A stretch of 64,000 nt of DNA from Sphingomonadaceae bacterium (GCA_947451145.1 CANFXW010000015.1:1-64000), one strand, 5' to 3'; shown: positions 35,260-45,540, counted from the first letter of the stretch. The notes: generated from the sequence alone by a model not told the origin. A program made the numbers and translations.

Positions 35260-37545
35260 CTAGCGGATGCCAAGATTGCGCAAGGCAAAATAGATCTGGA
35301 TCGTGTTGCCCTTCCGCGCGTCACCCGTGGCAACATAATCGCGCCGCCAGGTGAGGGCGAGTTCAAGGCAATCATCCTCATAGGCAACACCCACGCGGGT
35401 GCGCAGCGGTTGCCAGCCGCTGGAGGTAACCAGCGGGTTGGTGCTGGGGCCAGTCAGGTTGATCACACCTGATCCGAACAGCGAGTAATGCTTGGCGAAG
35501 GAAACGCGGCCCGAGAAGCGCAGCTCCTCGCGATCCTGCAAGTCTTCCACCGTGGTGATGTTGCGGTTGAGCCTCAGATAGCCCACTTCGACATAGGTTT
35601 TCTGCGAGCCTACCGTGGCGTCAAATTCGTTGCGCCGGACCGCCAGGTTATCCTTGTCGAGCCGGAAGCGGTGGGTCAGCTTGACCAGATCCTTGAACCG
35701 CACTTCGGTGCGGCCAACAATGTCCGATGCCCTGCTCGTCAGGCCGGTGCCGACGGGAAACAGGTTCGGCGAATTGGTCATGCGGTATGACTGGCCGATG
35801 GTGGAGTTTACCCGCCAGCCGGGCGCCTGCCAGTTCCAGTCAAACCCATAGGTAAAGCGCACGCCGTCTTCGATCCGGTCATAGCCGGGGAAACGGTTGA
35901 GCGCGAAAAGGTTCGAATCTTCCAGATCGATCGCGCGCGCATCTTCGTTGGGCACGGAAAGATTCTTGATCGCCGGGCTCGCTACAATCTGGAAGCGCGG
36001 GGTCAGTACTTGCGTGCCATTCAGAAAGCTGCCGACAAACGGCCACTTCACATCAACCGCCGCCGTTGCCAGTCCGCGCGATTGCCAACCGGGCAGACCC
36101 TGATAACTGACCGTGGTCGTCAGCGCGTTCTGGGCCGAATGGTAAAGGTCCCCGCGAGCCAGCGCGGTCAGGGTGATTTCCTGCCCCCAATTGGTGACGC
36201 GGGACATATCCCATTTGATTCCGGCAAAGGCGCGCTGCGTATCCTGTCCGGACTGCCGGGTGATAGCGAGCGAATTGAGCTGCAATTCAACGTGTCCGCC
36301 CAGCCACGGATCAGTCAGGCGGCGGCGATAGTCGATGACCGGCAGGGCAATCGGCACCAGACCCTGCTTTTCGCCAGCGCGCATGGTTTGCGTCGACCAG
36401 CCCGCAATCGAAAGATAGCTGTCCGCATTAATCCGCTCGAGATCAAAGGTCGAGCGCAGCCGGTCATCCCGGCTGATATCATAGCGGCGCAGGAAAGTGC
36501 GGTCACTGGCATAACGCACCGAAGCGGTCAGGCTCAGCTCCGGATTGAACTGGAAGCGTCCGTTGGCTCCGATATAGCCGCGCAATTCGGTCGATTGCGT
36601 GGTGCCAGTACCGCTTACCGGGATCAGCGCGCTGCGCGTGATATAGCCGGTCACCTGCAAGGCTCCGGTGTCGGTCAAGGCGCGATAGGTGGCCGAGATC
36701 ATTGGCGCGGTTTTGCTGTAGAGATAGCCCTTCAGCTGCACGTCCTGATTGTTGCCCAGCCGCTGATACCAGGCATCGCTGATCTCGATACCGTTCGATG
36801 GCGAAATGGAGATATCGGGAATCAGCAGCCCGTTAACCGCGCGCCCATCAGTTGCCAGCACAAGGCCGGGCAGGGGCAGCAGAGGCACACCGAACATCTC
36901 CATATGCGCACCCTTGAAGCGCAGGTTATGCTTGGTGTCGTCATAGGTTACCTTGTCGGCATTGACCTTCCAACTCGGGTTCTTCGGGCAGCCTTGGTCG
37001 TCCTCAACCGCGCAGCCTGAATAGCTGGCCTTGGTCAGCACGACATTGCCGTTTGCCAGCCGCGTGCCCGAAAGCGCCGCCACCCGGCCGCCTTCGCGCA
37101 GAGCGATCAGCAGGTTGGCCATCGCGCCGGTTTTCAGCTCGTCGGTCAGTTCCACCGAATCGGTGAACAGCTGGTTGCCGTCAGAATCGACCAGCCGCAC
37201 ATTGCCGCTTGCGATGATCTGGCCAGACTTGCGGTTCCAGATCACCTTGTCGGCGCGGACGGACTGGTCATCGCGGCGCAGGAATACATTGCCCGATGCC
37301 GTGACCACCTCGTCATCATAGGCATAGGTGACCGAATCGGCTTCAAAGGCAATCGGGGCCTGATCGGTGGCTGGGGCGCTGGCCGAATTGGTTGGAGCCG
37401 AATTGGTTGGCGCAGGCTCCACCGGTGCCTGCTGGGCCATCGCCGGAAGCGAAAACAGCGCAAGCGCTACGGTTGCCGCACCGGCCAACCAATGGTGCAA
37501 GCGATAGTTCCGGGCTTGCAGCCTGATCTGCGTGGTTGGGAGCAT
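35260..37545 (-). CDS. lptD: LPS assembly protein LptD
   Basis: A 761-residue outer-membrane protein with a signal peptide cut near LPAMAQQ and a linker with PTNSAPTNSA repeats. A periplasmic OstA/beta-jellyroll domain spans about 65-240 (IAFEADSVTYAYDDEVVTASGNVFLRRDDQSVRADKV). A long 26-strand-type barrel ends in the conserved YEDDCLELALTWRRDY. Cysteines at GCAVEDDQGC and DDC may form the inter-domain disulfides known for LptD. It inserts lipopolysaccharide into the outer leaflet, so the host has an LPS or glycolipid transport line. Confidence 0.93.
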   Translation of the reverse strand: MLPTTQIRLQARNYRLHHWLAGAATVALALFSLPAMAQQAPVEPAPTNSAPTNSASAPATDQAPIAFEADSVTYAYDDEVVTASGNVFLRRDDQSVRADKVIWNRKSGQIIASGNVRLVDSDGNQLFTDSVELTDELKTGAMANLLIALREGGRVAALSGTRLANGNVVLTKASYSGCAVEDDQGCPKNPSWKVNADKVTYDDTKHNLRFKGAHMEMFGVPLLPLPGLVLATDGRAVNGLLIPDISISPSNGIEISDAWYQRLGNNQDVQLKGYLYSKTAPMISATYRALTDTGALQVTGYITRSALIPVSGTGTTQSTELRGYIGANGRFQFNPELSLTASVRYASDRTFLRRYDISRDDRLRSTFDLERINADSYLSIAGWSTQTMRAGEKQGLVPIALPVIDYRRRLTDPWLGGHVELQLNSLAITRQSGQDTQRAFAGIKWDMSRVTNWGQEITLTALARGDLYHSAQNALTTTVSYQGLPGWQSRGLATAAVDVKWPFVGSFLNGTQVLTPRFQIVASPAIKNLSVPNEDARAIDLEDSNLFALNRFPGYDRIEDGVRFTYGFDWNWQAPGWRVNSTIGQSYRMTNSPNLFPVGTGLTSRASDIVGRTEVRFKDLVKLTHRFRLDKDNLAVRRNEFDATVGSQKTYVEVGYLRLNRNITTVEDLQDREELRFSGRVSFAKHYSLFGSGVINLTGPSTNPLVTSSGWQPLRTRVGVAYEDDCLELALTWRRDYVATGDARKGNTIQIYFALRNLGIR
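37382..37410. repeat. 15-base tandem repeat in the lptD linker
   Basis: GCCGAATTGGTTGGA at 37382-37396 is followed by a second copy, identical over its first 14 bases, at 37397-37410. It encodes the doubled PTNSA in the segment after the LptD signal peptide, in frame. Confidence 0.75.
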
Positions 37546-37654
37546 GCCTTGCCTATCGCACCGCCCGCGCCTAACTGCAATCCGCTCTGACAGTGGTTTT
37601 GTCCACCTTGTCGCTCATTCACCGCAGATGCGGATGATTTTGTATGAGGTTACC

Positions 37655-39109
37655 ATGAAAATTACCTTCGCCGCCGCCGCACCTGATGCCAGGCTGATTG
37701 CCCGGATTGCCGAACTGAACGCTTTGCCGGCTGATCTTGAACCGGTGCTGGCTGAAGGGGCAAAGGCATCGCGCTTCACCGGCAAGGCCGGGCAGATGTT
37801 CGAAGGCTTTGTCGAGCGTGGCGGCAATGTGGTTCGGGTTGCGCTCGCAGGCATCGGTGAGAAGGCAGATGCGGGCCGGACTGCCGCCATTGAAAAGGCA
37901 GGCGCGGCGCTGACGGCCAAGTATCTGACCTCGGGCGAAACCGCCCTGACTGTCGATCTGGCGAATTCGAGCCTGTCCGCCACAGAGGTTTCCGCGCTGC
38001 TGCTCGGCCTGCGTCTCCGCGCTTTCCGTCACGATACCTATCGCACGACGATAAAGGACGAACAGAAGGTAAGTCTGGCGAGCGTCACCGTCGCCAATGC
38101 CCCGGATGGTGCAGAGGCGGCATGGGCGGTTGAATCGGCCGTTGCCGAAGGCGTCGAGTTCACCCGCACTTTGGTAACCGAGCCGGGCAACATCATCTAT
38201 CCTGAAAGCTTCGTGGCCCGCTGTCAGGCGCGTTATGCCGGAACCGGACTTGAAGTGACCGTGCTCGATGATGCCGAGATGAAGGCGCTCGGCATGGGCG
38301 CGCTCTTGGGCGTGGCGCAGGGTTCTGTCCGTCCCGCCCGCCTGCTGGCGATCAAGTGGAACGGCGGCGGTGATGCCAAGCCGACGGCTTTTGTCGGCAA
38401 GGGCGTGACTTTCGATACTGGCGGCATCAGCCTGAAGCCCGGCGCGGGCATGGAAGACATGAAGTGGGATATGGGCGGGGCAGGGGCCGTTGCCGGTGCC
38501 ATGCTTATCCTCGCGCTGCGCGGGGCCAAGGCCAATGTTGTCGGCGTTTGCGGCCTCGTTGAAAACATGCCCGACGGCAATGCCCAGCGCCCGGGTGACG
38601 TCGTCACCTCGATGTCCGGCCAGACCATCGAAGTTATCAACACCGATGCCGAAGGGCGCTTGGTGCTGTGTGATGCGCTGACATGGACCCAGCGGACATT
38701 CGCGCCAGTGCAGGTGATCGACCTCGCGACGCTGACCGGCGCGATCATTGCCAGCCTTGCGCATGAATATGCCGGTATCTTCTCGAACGACGATGCCCTG
38801 TCGGACAAGCTGATCGCTTCGGGCAAGGCATCGGGCGACCAGCTGTGGCGGATGCCGATGGGCCCGGCCTATGACAAGATGATCGACAGCCCGATAGCCG
38901 ACATGAAGAATATGGGCTCGCGCTATGCGGGTTCGATCACCGCCGCGCAGTTCCTTGCCCGCTTCATCGACAAGGGCACGCCTTGGGCGCATCTCGATAT
39001 CGCCGGGATGGTCTGGGCCGACAAGGCCGGCGCTACCTGGGACAAGGGCGCTACCGGCTATGGCGTGCGCCTGCTGGACCGTTTCGTTCGCGATCATCTT
39101 GAGGCCTGA
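37655..39109 (+). CDS. pepA: leucyl aminopeptidase
   Basis: A 484-residue M17 family peptidase. The C-terminal catalytic domain holds the bimetal/active-site signatures VGKGVTFDTGGISLKPGAGMEDMKWDMGGAGAV and NTDAEGRLVLCDAL. It removes N-terminal residues from peptides; some homologues also act with Xer or as DNA-binding proteins. GAGG 7 bases before the ATG at 37655 fixes the start. The lptD gene is divergent, with the 109-base gap holding both promoters. The stop overlaps the holC ATG (TGATG). Confidence 0.94.
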   Translation: MKITFAAAAPDARLIARIAELNALPADLEPVLAEGAKASRFTGKAGQMFEGFVERGGNVVRVALAGIGEKADAGRTAAIEKAGAALTAKYLTSGETALTVDLANSSLSATEVSALLLGLRLRAFRHDTYRTTIKDEQKVSLASVTVANAPDGAEAAWAVESAVAEGVEFTRTLVTEPGNIIYPESFVARCQARYAGTGLEVTVLDDAEMKALGMGALLGVAQGSVRPARLLAIKWNGGGDAKPTAFVGKGVTFDTGGISLKPGAGMEDMKWDMGGAGAVAGAMLILALRGAKANVVGVCGLVENMPDGNAQRPGDVVTSMSGQTIEVINTDAEGRLVLCDALTWTQRTFAPVQVIDLATLTGAIIASLAHEYAGIFSNDDALSDKLIASGKASGDQLWRMPMGPAYDKMIDSPIADMKNMGSRYAGSITAAQFLARFIDKGTPWAHLDIAGMVWADKAGATWDKGATGYGVRLLDRFVRDHLEA

Positions 39110-39540
39110 TGCGCGTCGACTTCTATCAGTTAAGCCGTGACCCGGCCGAGACCGCCGTTGCGCTGATCGCGCAAAAGGTGGTCGAATCCGGTCAACGGCT
39201 GCTGGTGGTGGCTGGCGATCCCTTGCTGCATGCGCGGATCAGCGATGCCTTGTGGAGGCAGCCGGATACATTCCTCGCCAATGGCCCGGCGGGAAGCGGG
39301 CATGACGCGCGCCAGCCGATCCTGCTGTCTGACAGCCTTGATGCCGCCAACGGCGCCACCTTTCTGGCATTGGCCGATGGCCAGTGGCGCGAGGGTGATG
39401 GCTTTGAGCGGGTGTTCCTGTTCTTCGATGACAGCACTATCGCTGCTTCCCAAGAACTGTGGCGCGAACTCGGCAGCCGCGAGGGCTTCGAGCGCAATTT
39501 CTGGAAGCAGGACGGCGGCAAATGGGTAAAGGCTGGCTGA
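39109..39540 (+). CDS. holC: DNA polymerase III chi subunit
   Basis: A 143-residue HolC-like protein: [34 protein letters not shown] at the N-terminus, then [29 protein letters not shown] and RVFLFFDD. Chi joins the clamp loader to single-strand binding protein. It overlaps the pepA stop by one base, a pepA-holC linkage that is common in proteobacteria. Confidence 0.9.
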   Translation: MRVDFYQLSRDPAETAVALIAQKVVESGQRLLVVAGDPLLHARISDALWRQPDTFLANGPAGSGHDARQPILLSDSLDAANGATFLALADGQWREGDGFERVFLFFDDSTIAASQELWRELGSREGFERNFWKQDGGKWVKAG

Positions 39541-39619
39541 CAGCCCACCTTGCAGCGCAGCATTTTCCCCGCTAGGGGCGCGCCAGATTTCCAAACATAA
39601 ACCTCGCAAGGAACCTGAC

Positions 39620-40042
39620 ATGGCGGTTACCCGCACCTTTTCGATCATCAAGCCCGACGCGACCCGTCGCAACCTGACCGGCGCTGTCACCAAGATGCTG
39701 GAAGACGCCGGCCTTCGCGTTGTCGCTTCAAAGCGCATCCACATGACCAAGGAACAGGCTGAAGGCTTCTACGGCGTTCACCGCGAGCGTCCTTTCTTCG
39801 GCGAACTGTGCGAATTCATGATGAGCGAGCCCGTCGTTGTGCAGGTTCTCGAAGGCGAAGACGCTGTTGCGCGCAATCGCGAAGTGATGGGCGCAACCAA
39901 CCCTGCCGATGCTGCCGAAGGCACCATCCGCAAGACCCACGCCCTCTCGATCGGCGAGAACACGGTCCACGGTTCGGACTCGGACGAGAACGCCGCGATC
40001 GAAATCGCGTTCTTCTTCAAGCCGGAAGAACTGGTCGGCTAA
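39620..40042 (+). CDS. ndk: nucleoside diphosphate kinase
   Basis: A 140-residue NDK with the phospho-histidine His117 in NTVHGSDS, the N-terminal [10 protein letters not shown] and the Kpn-loop region [19 protein letters not shown]. It balances NTP and dNTP pools with ATP as donor. AAGGAA lies about 6 bases before the ATG at 39620. It is followed by a strong terminator, so it is probably monocistronic. Confidence 0.97.
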   Translation: MAVTRTFSIIKPDATRRNLTGAVTKMLEDAGLRVVASKRIHMTKEQAEGFYGVHRERPFFGELCEFMMSEPVVVQVLEGEDAVARNREVMGATNPADAAEGTIRKTHALSIGENTVHGSDSDENAAIEIAFFFKPEELVG

Positions 40043-40069
40043 TTCGCCGCTTTTTCCGCCAAAACGATG

Positions 40070-40098
40070 GGCCGCCGGTGCAATTCCGGCGGCCTTTT
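40070..40098 (+). terminator. Rho-independent terminator after ndk
   Basis: A perfect 9-base-pair stem GGCCGCCGG/CCGGCGGCC with a 7-base loop and T4. Confidence 0.88.
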
Positions 40099-40187
40099 CG
40101 ATTCAGTCACGCGCGTTTGATCCAGCGCAAGGCAATCCGGCCCTGACAAATGCATTCCATGCTCATTGCCGTGAGGAAGGAAACTGC

Positions 40188-40436
40188 ATGTCAAATACCC
40201 CGCATGAACTCGCTGATGTATTCCCCGATGATCTGCCGCTGCTGCACGAACTGAAGATCAGCAACCCGCATTTCGTCACGCTTTCGAACCGCTATCACGA
40301 GGTGAATGGCGAGATTCACCGCATCGAAGCGGGGATCGAAACTCCCGCAGACGCCTACGTTGAATCGCTGAAGAAGAAGCGCCTCGCGCTTGTCGATGAA
40401 GTCAGCGCATTGGTCAGCCAAGCCAAGGTCAGTTGA
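40188..40436 (+). CDS. YdcH/DUF465 family small protein
   Basis: An 82-residue, highly charged helical protein with the DUF465 pattern: LLHELKISNPHFVTLSNRYHEVNGEIHRIEAG then ESLKKKRLALVDEVSALV. The two helices should form an antiparallel coiled coil. GAGGAAGG precedes the ATG at 40188. The function of the family is unknown. Confidence 0.85.
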   Translation: MSNTPHELADVFPDDLPLLHELKISNPHFVTLSNRYHEVNGEIHRIEAGIETPADAYVESLKKKRLALVDEVSALVSQAKVS

Positions 40437-40502
40437 TTTCCCAATCTTGCCATTGAAGCATCTCGCTGGTCCTCCTATGTCGAAAAACTAAGGAGACCAG
40501 CG

Positions 40503-40751
40503 ATGCAGGGCATGGGCGAAACGGGCGAAAACTGCCCGTTCGATTTCAACTTCGACGAAAAGACCTTCAAGGTTGGTGACACGGTAAGCTACCGCGTCAC
40601 CGGCAGCCTTGATGGCTTTCCCTTCGCCGGCGCGCTGGTTGAAGTCCACGAAGACTACGTGATGATCGCGGGCGATCCCCGCAATCCCGAAGTACTCTAT
40701 CGCGGCTCGCGGGAGAGCCGTCCGGTAGTGGACGAGAGCGAGATCAAGTAG
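40503..40751 (+). CDS. small conserved-type hypothetical protein (SH3-like beta?)
   Basis: An 82-residue acidic protein with alternating beta-strand character (FKVGDTVSYRVTGSLDGFPFAGALVEVHEDYVMIAG), reminiscent of a small barrel such as a KOW/SH3-like fold, though I cannot assign a family. AAGGAGACC 5 bases before the ATG at 40503 is a strong ribosome-binding site, which supports a real gene. Its stop abuts the stop of convergent purN. Confidence 0.7.
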   Translation: MQGMGETGENCPFDFNFDEKTFKVGDTVSYRVTGSLDGFPFAGALVEVHEDYVMIAGDPRNPEVLYRGSRESRPVVDESEIK

Positions 40752-41705
40752 TCAGAAGTCTGAAGCCGCATCCATCAGCGCGGTCAGCTTCTTCGGCGCC
40801 ACCGCGCGCCAGCTTCTGCCCAGCCAATCGCCGATAGCCGTCCAGTCCGTATCGCCAAGGTCGATGCGGATGGCGATCCAGTCATTGCCGAAATAGGCGG
40901 GGCGGTAATAGCGCGCCTCGTCCATCTCGATCAGCTGCTGTTGTTCGTCGAGCCCGCTGATCTTGACCAGCACGGCCAGCTTGCCGTCGCCGTGGTGATC
41001 ACGGCTGACGTAGGCAAACTTCTTGCCCTTGATTATGCCAAAGCAAGGCATGCCATGGCTGACGATTTCGTCGCTTTCGGGCAGGGCAAGCGCCAGCTCG
41101 CGCACCTTTTTCACCAACCTGTCGGGCGATCGCTCCTCGGTAACCAGCTTTGCGAGGCAGCGTGAATAGAGCTGGTGTTCGGCAATCAGCACCCGCGCGG
41201 CGAGGCTGTCTGCGGTGTCGCCGGGCAGTATCGCCACCGCCGTCTGGCCGAGCATCGGGCCGTCATCGAGTTCTGCCGTAACGAGATGTACCGTGCAGCC
41301 ACCGTGGTTGTCACCCGCTTCCAGAGCATGATCGTGAGTATGCAGGCCGGGGTATTTGGGCAGCAATGAGGGATGGATATTGAGCATCCGTCCTTCCCAA
41401 CCGGAAACGAATTCGCCCGTCAGGATGCGCATGTAACCGGCCAGCGCGACATAGTCCGCACCGCTCGCCCGGATTGCTGCGTCCATCGCCTTGTCATGAT
41501 CCGCTCGGGCCATGCCCTTGTGGCTCAGCGCGAAGGTCGGCACGCCCTCGGCAGCGGCCAGAGCCAGTCCCTTCGCCTCGGGATCGTTGGCGGCAACCAG
41601 CACCACCTCATAGGGGCAATCCTCGGCGCGACTGGCATAGAGCAGCGCTGCCATATTGGTGCCGCTGCCCGAAATGAGCACGGCGACCTTGGCGCGTTCA
41701 GGCAA
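40752..41705 (-). CDS. purN: phosphoribosylglycinamide formyltransferase fused to a YjbR/MmcQ-like domain
   Basis: About 317 residues. Residues 1 to about 190 are Pur[47 protein letters not shown] with the catalytic Asn-His, and the DDGPMLGQ aspartate region. It transfers a formyl group from 10-formyl-THF to GAR. The remaining about 120 residues ([34 protein letters not shown]...[14 protein letters not shown]) look like a YjbR/MmcQ double-wing DNA-binding-type domain in one uninterrupted frame. Probable start TTG 41705, overlapping the purM stop by 8 bases; the start is uncertain. Confidence 0.88.
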   Translation of the reverse strand: MPERAKVAVLISGSGTNMAALLYASRAEDCPYEVVLVAANDPEAKGLALAAAEGVPTFALSHKGMARADHDKAMDAAIRASGADYVALAGYMRILTGEFVSGWEGRMLNIHPSLLPKYPGLHTHDHALEAGDNHGGCTVHLVTAELDDGPMLGQTAVAILPGDTADSLAARVLIAEHQLYSRCLAKLVTEERSPDRLVKKVRELALALPESDEIVSHGMPCFGIIKGKKFAYVSRDHHGDGKLAVLVKISGLDEQQQLIEMDEARYYRPAYFGNDWIAIRIDLGDTDWTAIGDWLGRSWRAVAPKKLTALMDAASDF

Positions 41706-42801
41706 GGTGGCTGGCTTCCCAGTTCGCACGGGCCGACCAGACTTCGGCCTCGCCCGTAACCGTGCAGCCCCGCTCGCCAGCTTCAATGCTGCCGATCACA
41801 TAGACCGTTTCGCCCGCTTCGCTGAGGTCTGCGGTAACGCTCTCCACATCGTCTGCGGCGACCGCGAGAACCATGCCGACACCGCAGTTGAAGGTGCGGG
41901 CCATTTCCTCGGGTTCAATATTCCCTTGCGCCTGCAGGAAAGCCATCAGGCGCGGCTGCTCCCACGCTCCGGCATCGATGCGCGCATGCAGCCCCTTGGG
42001 CAGGACGCGCGGCACGTTTTCAAGCAAACCGCCGCCAGTGATGTGGGCGAGTGCGTGGACACGGCCAGAGCGGATAACCGGCAGCAGGCTCTTCACGTAG
42101 ATACGGGTCGGCTCGATCAGGTGATCGATCAGCAGGCGATCAGCATCAAACAGGGCAGGGCGGTCGAGCTTCCAGCCCTTGTCAGCCGCAAGGCGGCGTA
42201 CCAGCGAATAGCCGTTGGAATGGACGCCCGAGCTGGCGAGGCCGATCAGAACGTCACCTGCTGCAACCTTGTCACCCGTCAGCTGCTCGCCGCGCTCAAC
42301 CGCGCCGACGCAGAACCCGGCAAGGTCATAGTCGCCCGCGGCATACATGCCCGGCATTTCCGCCGTCTCGCCGCCGATCAGCGCGCATCCGGCGAGTTTG
42401 CAGCCATCAGCGATCCCGGCGACAACCCGCTCGGCGATGCCATTGTCCAGCTTTCCGGTGGCGAAATAATCGAGGAACAACAGCGGCTCGGCGCCCTGAA
42501 CGATCAGATCATTGACGCACATGGCGACAAGATCCTGCCCGATTCTGTCATGCCGGTCGTAGTCGATCGCCAGCTTTACCTTGGTCCCGACCCCATCATT
42601 GGCCGCAACCAGTAGCGGGTCCTTGTAACCAGCGGCCTTGAGATCAAAGAACCCGCCAAAACCGCCAAGTTCCGCGTCAGCACCAGGCCGTGCGGTCGCC
42701 TTCGCCAGTGGCGCGATGGCTTTGACAAGCGCGTTTCCGGCGGCGATTGATACGCCAGCCTGCGCATAGGAATAGCTCGGTTTTGATGTGTTCTCTGACA
42801 T
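41698..42801 (-). CDS. purM: phosphoribosylformylglycinamidine cyclo-ligase
   Basis: A 367-residue AIR synthetase: [58 protein letters not shown] and [18 protein letters not shown]. It closes the imidazole ring using ATP. The ATG at 42801 gives the family N-terminus ([18 protein letters not shown]). The purM-purN order is the classic purine pair. The divergent DUF2066-like gene begins 72 bases away. Confidence 0.95.
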   Translation of the reverse strand: MSENTSKPSYSYAQAGVSIAAGNALVKAIAPLAKATARPGADAELGGFGGFFDLKAAGYKDPLLVAANDGVGTKVKLAIDYDRHDRIGQDLVAMCVNDLIVQGAEPLLFLDYFATGKLDNGIAERVVAGIADGCKLAGCALIGGETAEMPGMYAAGDYDLAGFCVGAVERGEQLTGDKVAAGDVLIGLASSGVHSNGYSLVRRLAADKGWKLDRPALFDADRLLIDHLIEPTRIYVKSLLPVIRSGRVHALAHITGGGLLENVPRVLPKGLHARIDAGAWEQPRLMAFLQAQGNIEPEEMARTFNCGVGMVLAVAADDVESVTADLSEAGETVYVIGSIEAGERGCTVTGEAEVWSARANWEASHLA

Positions 42802-42873
42802 GGATCGGCGCACTAGCCTTTTCGCGCTTGGATTTCCACGGATGATTGGGCAATAGGGTTCCGGTTTTCCCCG

Positions 42874-44178
42874 ATGACAACAATCACGATTTCCCAAAGC
42901 CCTAAGGCAACAGCGCATGGCGGGCTCGCCATCGCGGGTCTGTGCCTTGGTGGACTGGCGGCTCTGGCGCTGATTCTGGTTGGCCCCGCGCGGTTGATCG
43001 CCCAGATCGAAGGCGATCGCGGCATCGCGCCGGTGGCTGCGAGCCATGACATTCAGGTGTCGGGAATCGAGGTCAACAAGCCCGGTAAAACCCCGTTTGA
43101 AGCGCGCGAAGCTGCCTGGGCAGAGGCGCGCAAGCTGGCCTGGGCCAAGCTTGGCGGCCCGGCAATGAGCGATGGTGAGCTCGAGTCGCTGGTCGCAGCG
43201 ATCATCGTTGAACGCGAACAGATCGGCCCGCACCGCTATATCGCCAAGCTGGGCGTGGTGTTTGATCGCGGCAAGGCGGCGCAATTTGTCGGAACCGGCG
43301 ATAGCACCACGGCCAGCCATTCTGCACCGCTGCTGACCATTCCCGTCCTGTGGTCGGGCGGCGTCGCCCAGGTCTATGAGGTTCGCGGGCCGTGGCAGGC
43401 TGCCTGGGCACGCTTCAATCCGTCAACCAGCGGCATCGATTATGTGCGCCCTTCAGGGAGCGGCGGCGATTCGCTGTTCATCACGGCCGGTCAGGTTACC
43501 CGCCGCAGCCGCAGCTGGTGGGGCAATATTCTCAACCAGTTTCAGGCCTCAGACGTTTTGATGCCCGAGGCACGGCTTGAGCGCCAATGGCCGGGCGGTC
43601 CAGTGAAAGGCTATTTCTCGGCGCGCTACGGCCTGGATCGCCAGTTGATCGGGGCATTCGAGCTGACCGCCAACAACGAAGACGGCCTGCCCGCCATGCT
43701 CGATGAGGCGGTGAAGCGGACAGATGCGCTCTACAACGATGCCTTGTTGAAAGGCCTGTTAAAGCCCGATGCCTCGCTCAGGGCATCGCAGCAGCTCGAT
43801 CCGCAGCTGGCAGCCATCATTGCAGCAGCTGCACAAAAAGAAGCGACAGTAGTTGATCCTCTCGCCAGCCCGAGCGTCGAGCCGCTTCCCGGCACTACAC
43901 CTGCGCCTGTGGTCGCGCCGAGCCCGGTTGCCGAGGTAAAGGTATCGGCGATTACCGTGCAGTTTGCGTCGCCGGATGCCCGCGCTGTCGATGCCGCGCT
44001 GGCCTCGGTGCGGAGCGTACCCGGCGTGCGCGGGGCATCGACGACCAGCCTTGCCATGGGCGGCACCTCGGTAATGCGGGTCAGCTTCGCGGGTTCAATC
44101 GAAGACCTGCGCGATGCCCTGCGCGCGCGCGGTTGGTCGGTTTCCTCCGGCAGCAACGCACTCAGCATCCGGCACTGA
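42874..44178 (+). CDS. DUF2066-like membrane-anchored protein
   Basis: A 434-residue protein with one N-terminal transmembrane helix ([26 protein letters not shown]). An alpha/beta periplasmic-type region then carries the DUF2066-like blocks [20 protein letters not shown] and [29 protein letters not shown]. The C-terminal about 75 residues look like a ferredoxin-like domain ([32 protein letters not shown]) without a CxxC metal motif. A DUF2066 gene between purM and hda is a known neighbourhood in other proteobacteria, which supports the call. Function unknown. Confidence 0.7.
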   Translation: MTTITISQSPKATAHGGLAIAGLCLGGLAALALILVGPARLIAQIEGDRGIAPVAASHDIQVSGIEVNKPGKTPFEAREAAWAEARKLAWAKLGGPAMSDGELESLVAAIIVEREQIGPHRYIAKLGVVFDRGKAAQFVGTGDSTTASHSAPLLTIPVLWSGGVAQVYEVRGPWQAAWARFNPSTSGIDYVRPSGSGGDSLFITAGQVTRRSRSWWGNILNQFQASDVLMPEARLERQWPGGPVKGYFSARYGLDRQLIGAFELTANNEDGLPAMLDEAVKRTDALYNDALLKGLLKPDASLRASQQLDPQLAAIIAAAAQKEATVVDPLASPSVEPLPGTTPAPVVAPSPVAEVKVSAITVQFASPDARAVDAALASVRSVPGVRGASTTSLAMGGTSVMRVSFAGSIEDLRDALRARGWSVSSGSNALSIRH

Positions 44179-44183
44179 TTCGC

Positions 44184-44801
44184 ATGCGGCAGATTCCGTT
44201 ACCGCTCAGCTCTGGCGCTGAAGCCCAGCCTGCACGGATTGTCGTCGGCTCCGGCAATGTAGCCGCGATCGAGGCCATGGGGCAGGCTGCAGCATGGCCA
44301 TTCCGCACCGCATTGCTGTTTGGCCCGCCGCGTTCGGGAAAGTCACTGCTCGGGCGCTGGTTTGCCGAAAGTGGTGCCGGCGAAGTGATCGACAATGCCG
44401 ACAAGCTGGACGAGGCCGAGCTGTTCCATCACTGGAACCGCGTGCAGGAAAGCGGCCGCCCGCTGTTGATCATCGCCAACGCGGCGGACGGCAGCTGGAA
44501 CATTGCCCTGCCTGATCTCGCATCGCGAATGGCCGCTGCGCTGCACCTCGAAATCGGCGAGCCCGATGATGCCATGATGGCGGAACTGATTGCCGTCCAC
44601 GCAGAGATGCTGGGGCTGGCGCTCGGGCCCGATGCAGCAAGCTATCTTGTGCCGCGCGTCGAGCGTTCCCATCTGGAGGTCGAGCGGCTTGTCGGCACGA
44701 TCGACCGGCTCAGCCTTGAGCGAAAGCAGGCTCCGTCGCTGGCGATCTGGCGCGAAGCGATCGAGGAATTGGCCGGCGAAAAGCAACCGCGCTTGCTTTG
44801 A
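44184..44801 (+). CDS. hda: DnaA-related regulatory protein Hda/HdaA
   Basis: A 205-residue AAA+ protein equal to DnaA domain III alone: Walker A GPPRSGKSLLG, a Walker B-like LIIANAADGSWNIALPDLASRMAAAL sensor region, and ERSHLEVERLVGTIDRLSLERK at the C-terminus. There is no DNA-binding domain IV. With the sliding clamp it stimulates DnaA-ATP hydrolysis and so limits re-initiation. The N-terminal QIPLPL fits the clamp-binding QxxLPL motif. The ATG at 44184 follows the upstream stop by 5 bases. Confidence 0.9.
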   Translation: MRQIPLPLSSGAEAQPARIVVGSGNVAAIEAMGQAAAWPFRTALLFGPPRSGKSLLGRWFAESGAGEVIDNADKLDEAELFHHWNRVQESGRPLLIIANAADGSWNIALPDLASRMAAALHLEIGEPDDAMMAELIAVHAEMLGLALGPDAASYLVPRVERSHLEVERLVGTIDRLSLERKQAPSLAIWREAIEELAGEKQPRLL

Positions 44802-44829
44802 AGGTTCAGATAGGGAACAATTGACGGCG

Positions 44830-45540
44830 ATGTTTAACAGTTTGATCGACTATCTCGACTCGATAAAGGCCCGCGATCCGGCTCCCCGGTCGCGGTGGGA
44901 GGTCTTGCTGTATCCCGGCATCATCGCCGTGGGCATGCACCGGATCGCGCACTGGCTGTTTGAAGCGCGGATGTTTTTCCTCGCCCGCCTGGTCAACCAT
45001 TTGTCGCGGTTTTTCACCGCTATCGACATTCACCCAGGTGCCAAGATCGGCCGCCATCTGTTTATCGACCACGGTTTTACCGTGATTGGCGAGACGGCGG
45101 AGATTGGCAATAACGTTACTATCTATCAGTGTGTTACGCTGGGCGGCACCAATCCTGCCAATGGGGTTGGCGGCAAGCGCCACCCGACCCTGCTGGATAA
45201 TGTGATCGTTGGCTCGGGCGCGCAGATCCTCGGGCCGATCACGGTCGGCCAGCGTGCGCGTGTTGGCGCGAATGCGGTGGTGACCGACGATGTGCCCGAA
45301 GGCGCGACGATGGTTGGTGTCAAGGCGCGCTCGACCCTGATCGCGGCAGAGGCATGGCAGAAGGACTTCGTGCCCTACGGCACGCCCTGTTCCGAGCGGT
45401 TTGATCCGGCCACGCAAAAGCTGGAATTGCTCCAGTGTGAAGTCGAAACCCTGCAAAAGAAGATCGCCATACTGATGGAAGAGCGCGATGCGCTGGCCCC
45501 CAAGCAGTCTGGCACCCGGAAAGGCAAGAAGTCGGCTTGA
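44830..45540 (+). CDS. cysE: serine O-acetyltransferase
   Basis: A 236-residue left-handed beta-helix acetyltransferase with hexapeptide repeats from DIHPGAKIGRHLFIDHGFTVIGETAEIGNNVTIYQCVTLGGT to GPITVGQRARVGANAVV. A C-terminal coiled coil follows (QKLELLQCEVETLQKKIAILMEER). It acetylates serine for cysteine synthesis. It lacks the long N-terminal helical domain of enteric CysE, like the short plant-pathogen/SrpH-type forms. The ATG at 44830 is used; TTG at 44821, closer to AGGGA, is an alternative. Confidence 0.92.
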   Translation: MFNSLIDYLDSIKARDPAPRSRWEVLLYPGIIAVGMHRIAHWLFEARMFFLARLVNHLSRFFTAIDIHPGAKIGRHLFIDHGFTVIGETAEIGNNVTIYQCVTLGGTNPANGVGGKRHPTLLDNVIVGSGAQILGPITVGQRARVGANAVVTDDVPEGATMVGVKARSTLIAAEAWQKDFVPYGTPCSERFDPATQKLELLQCEVETLQKKIAILMEERDALAPKQSGTRKGKKSA

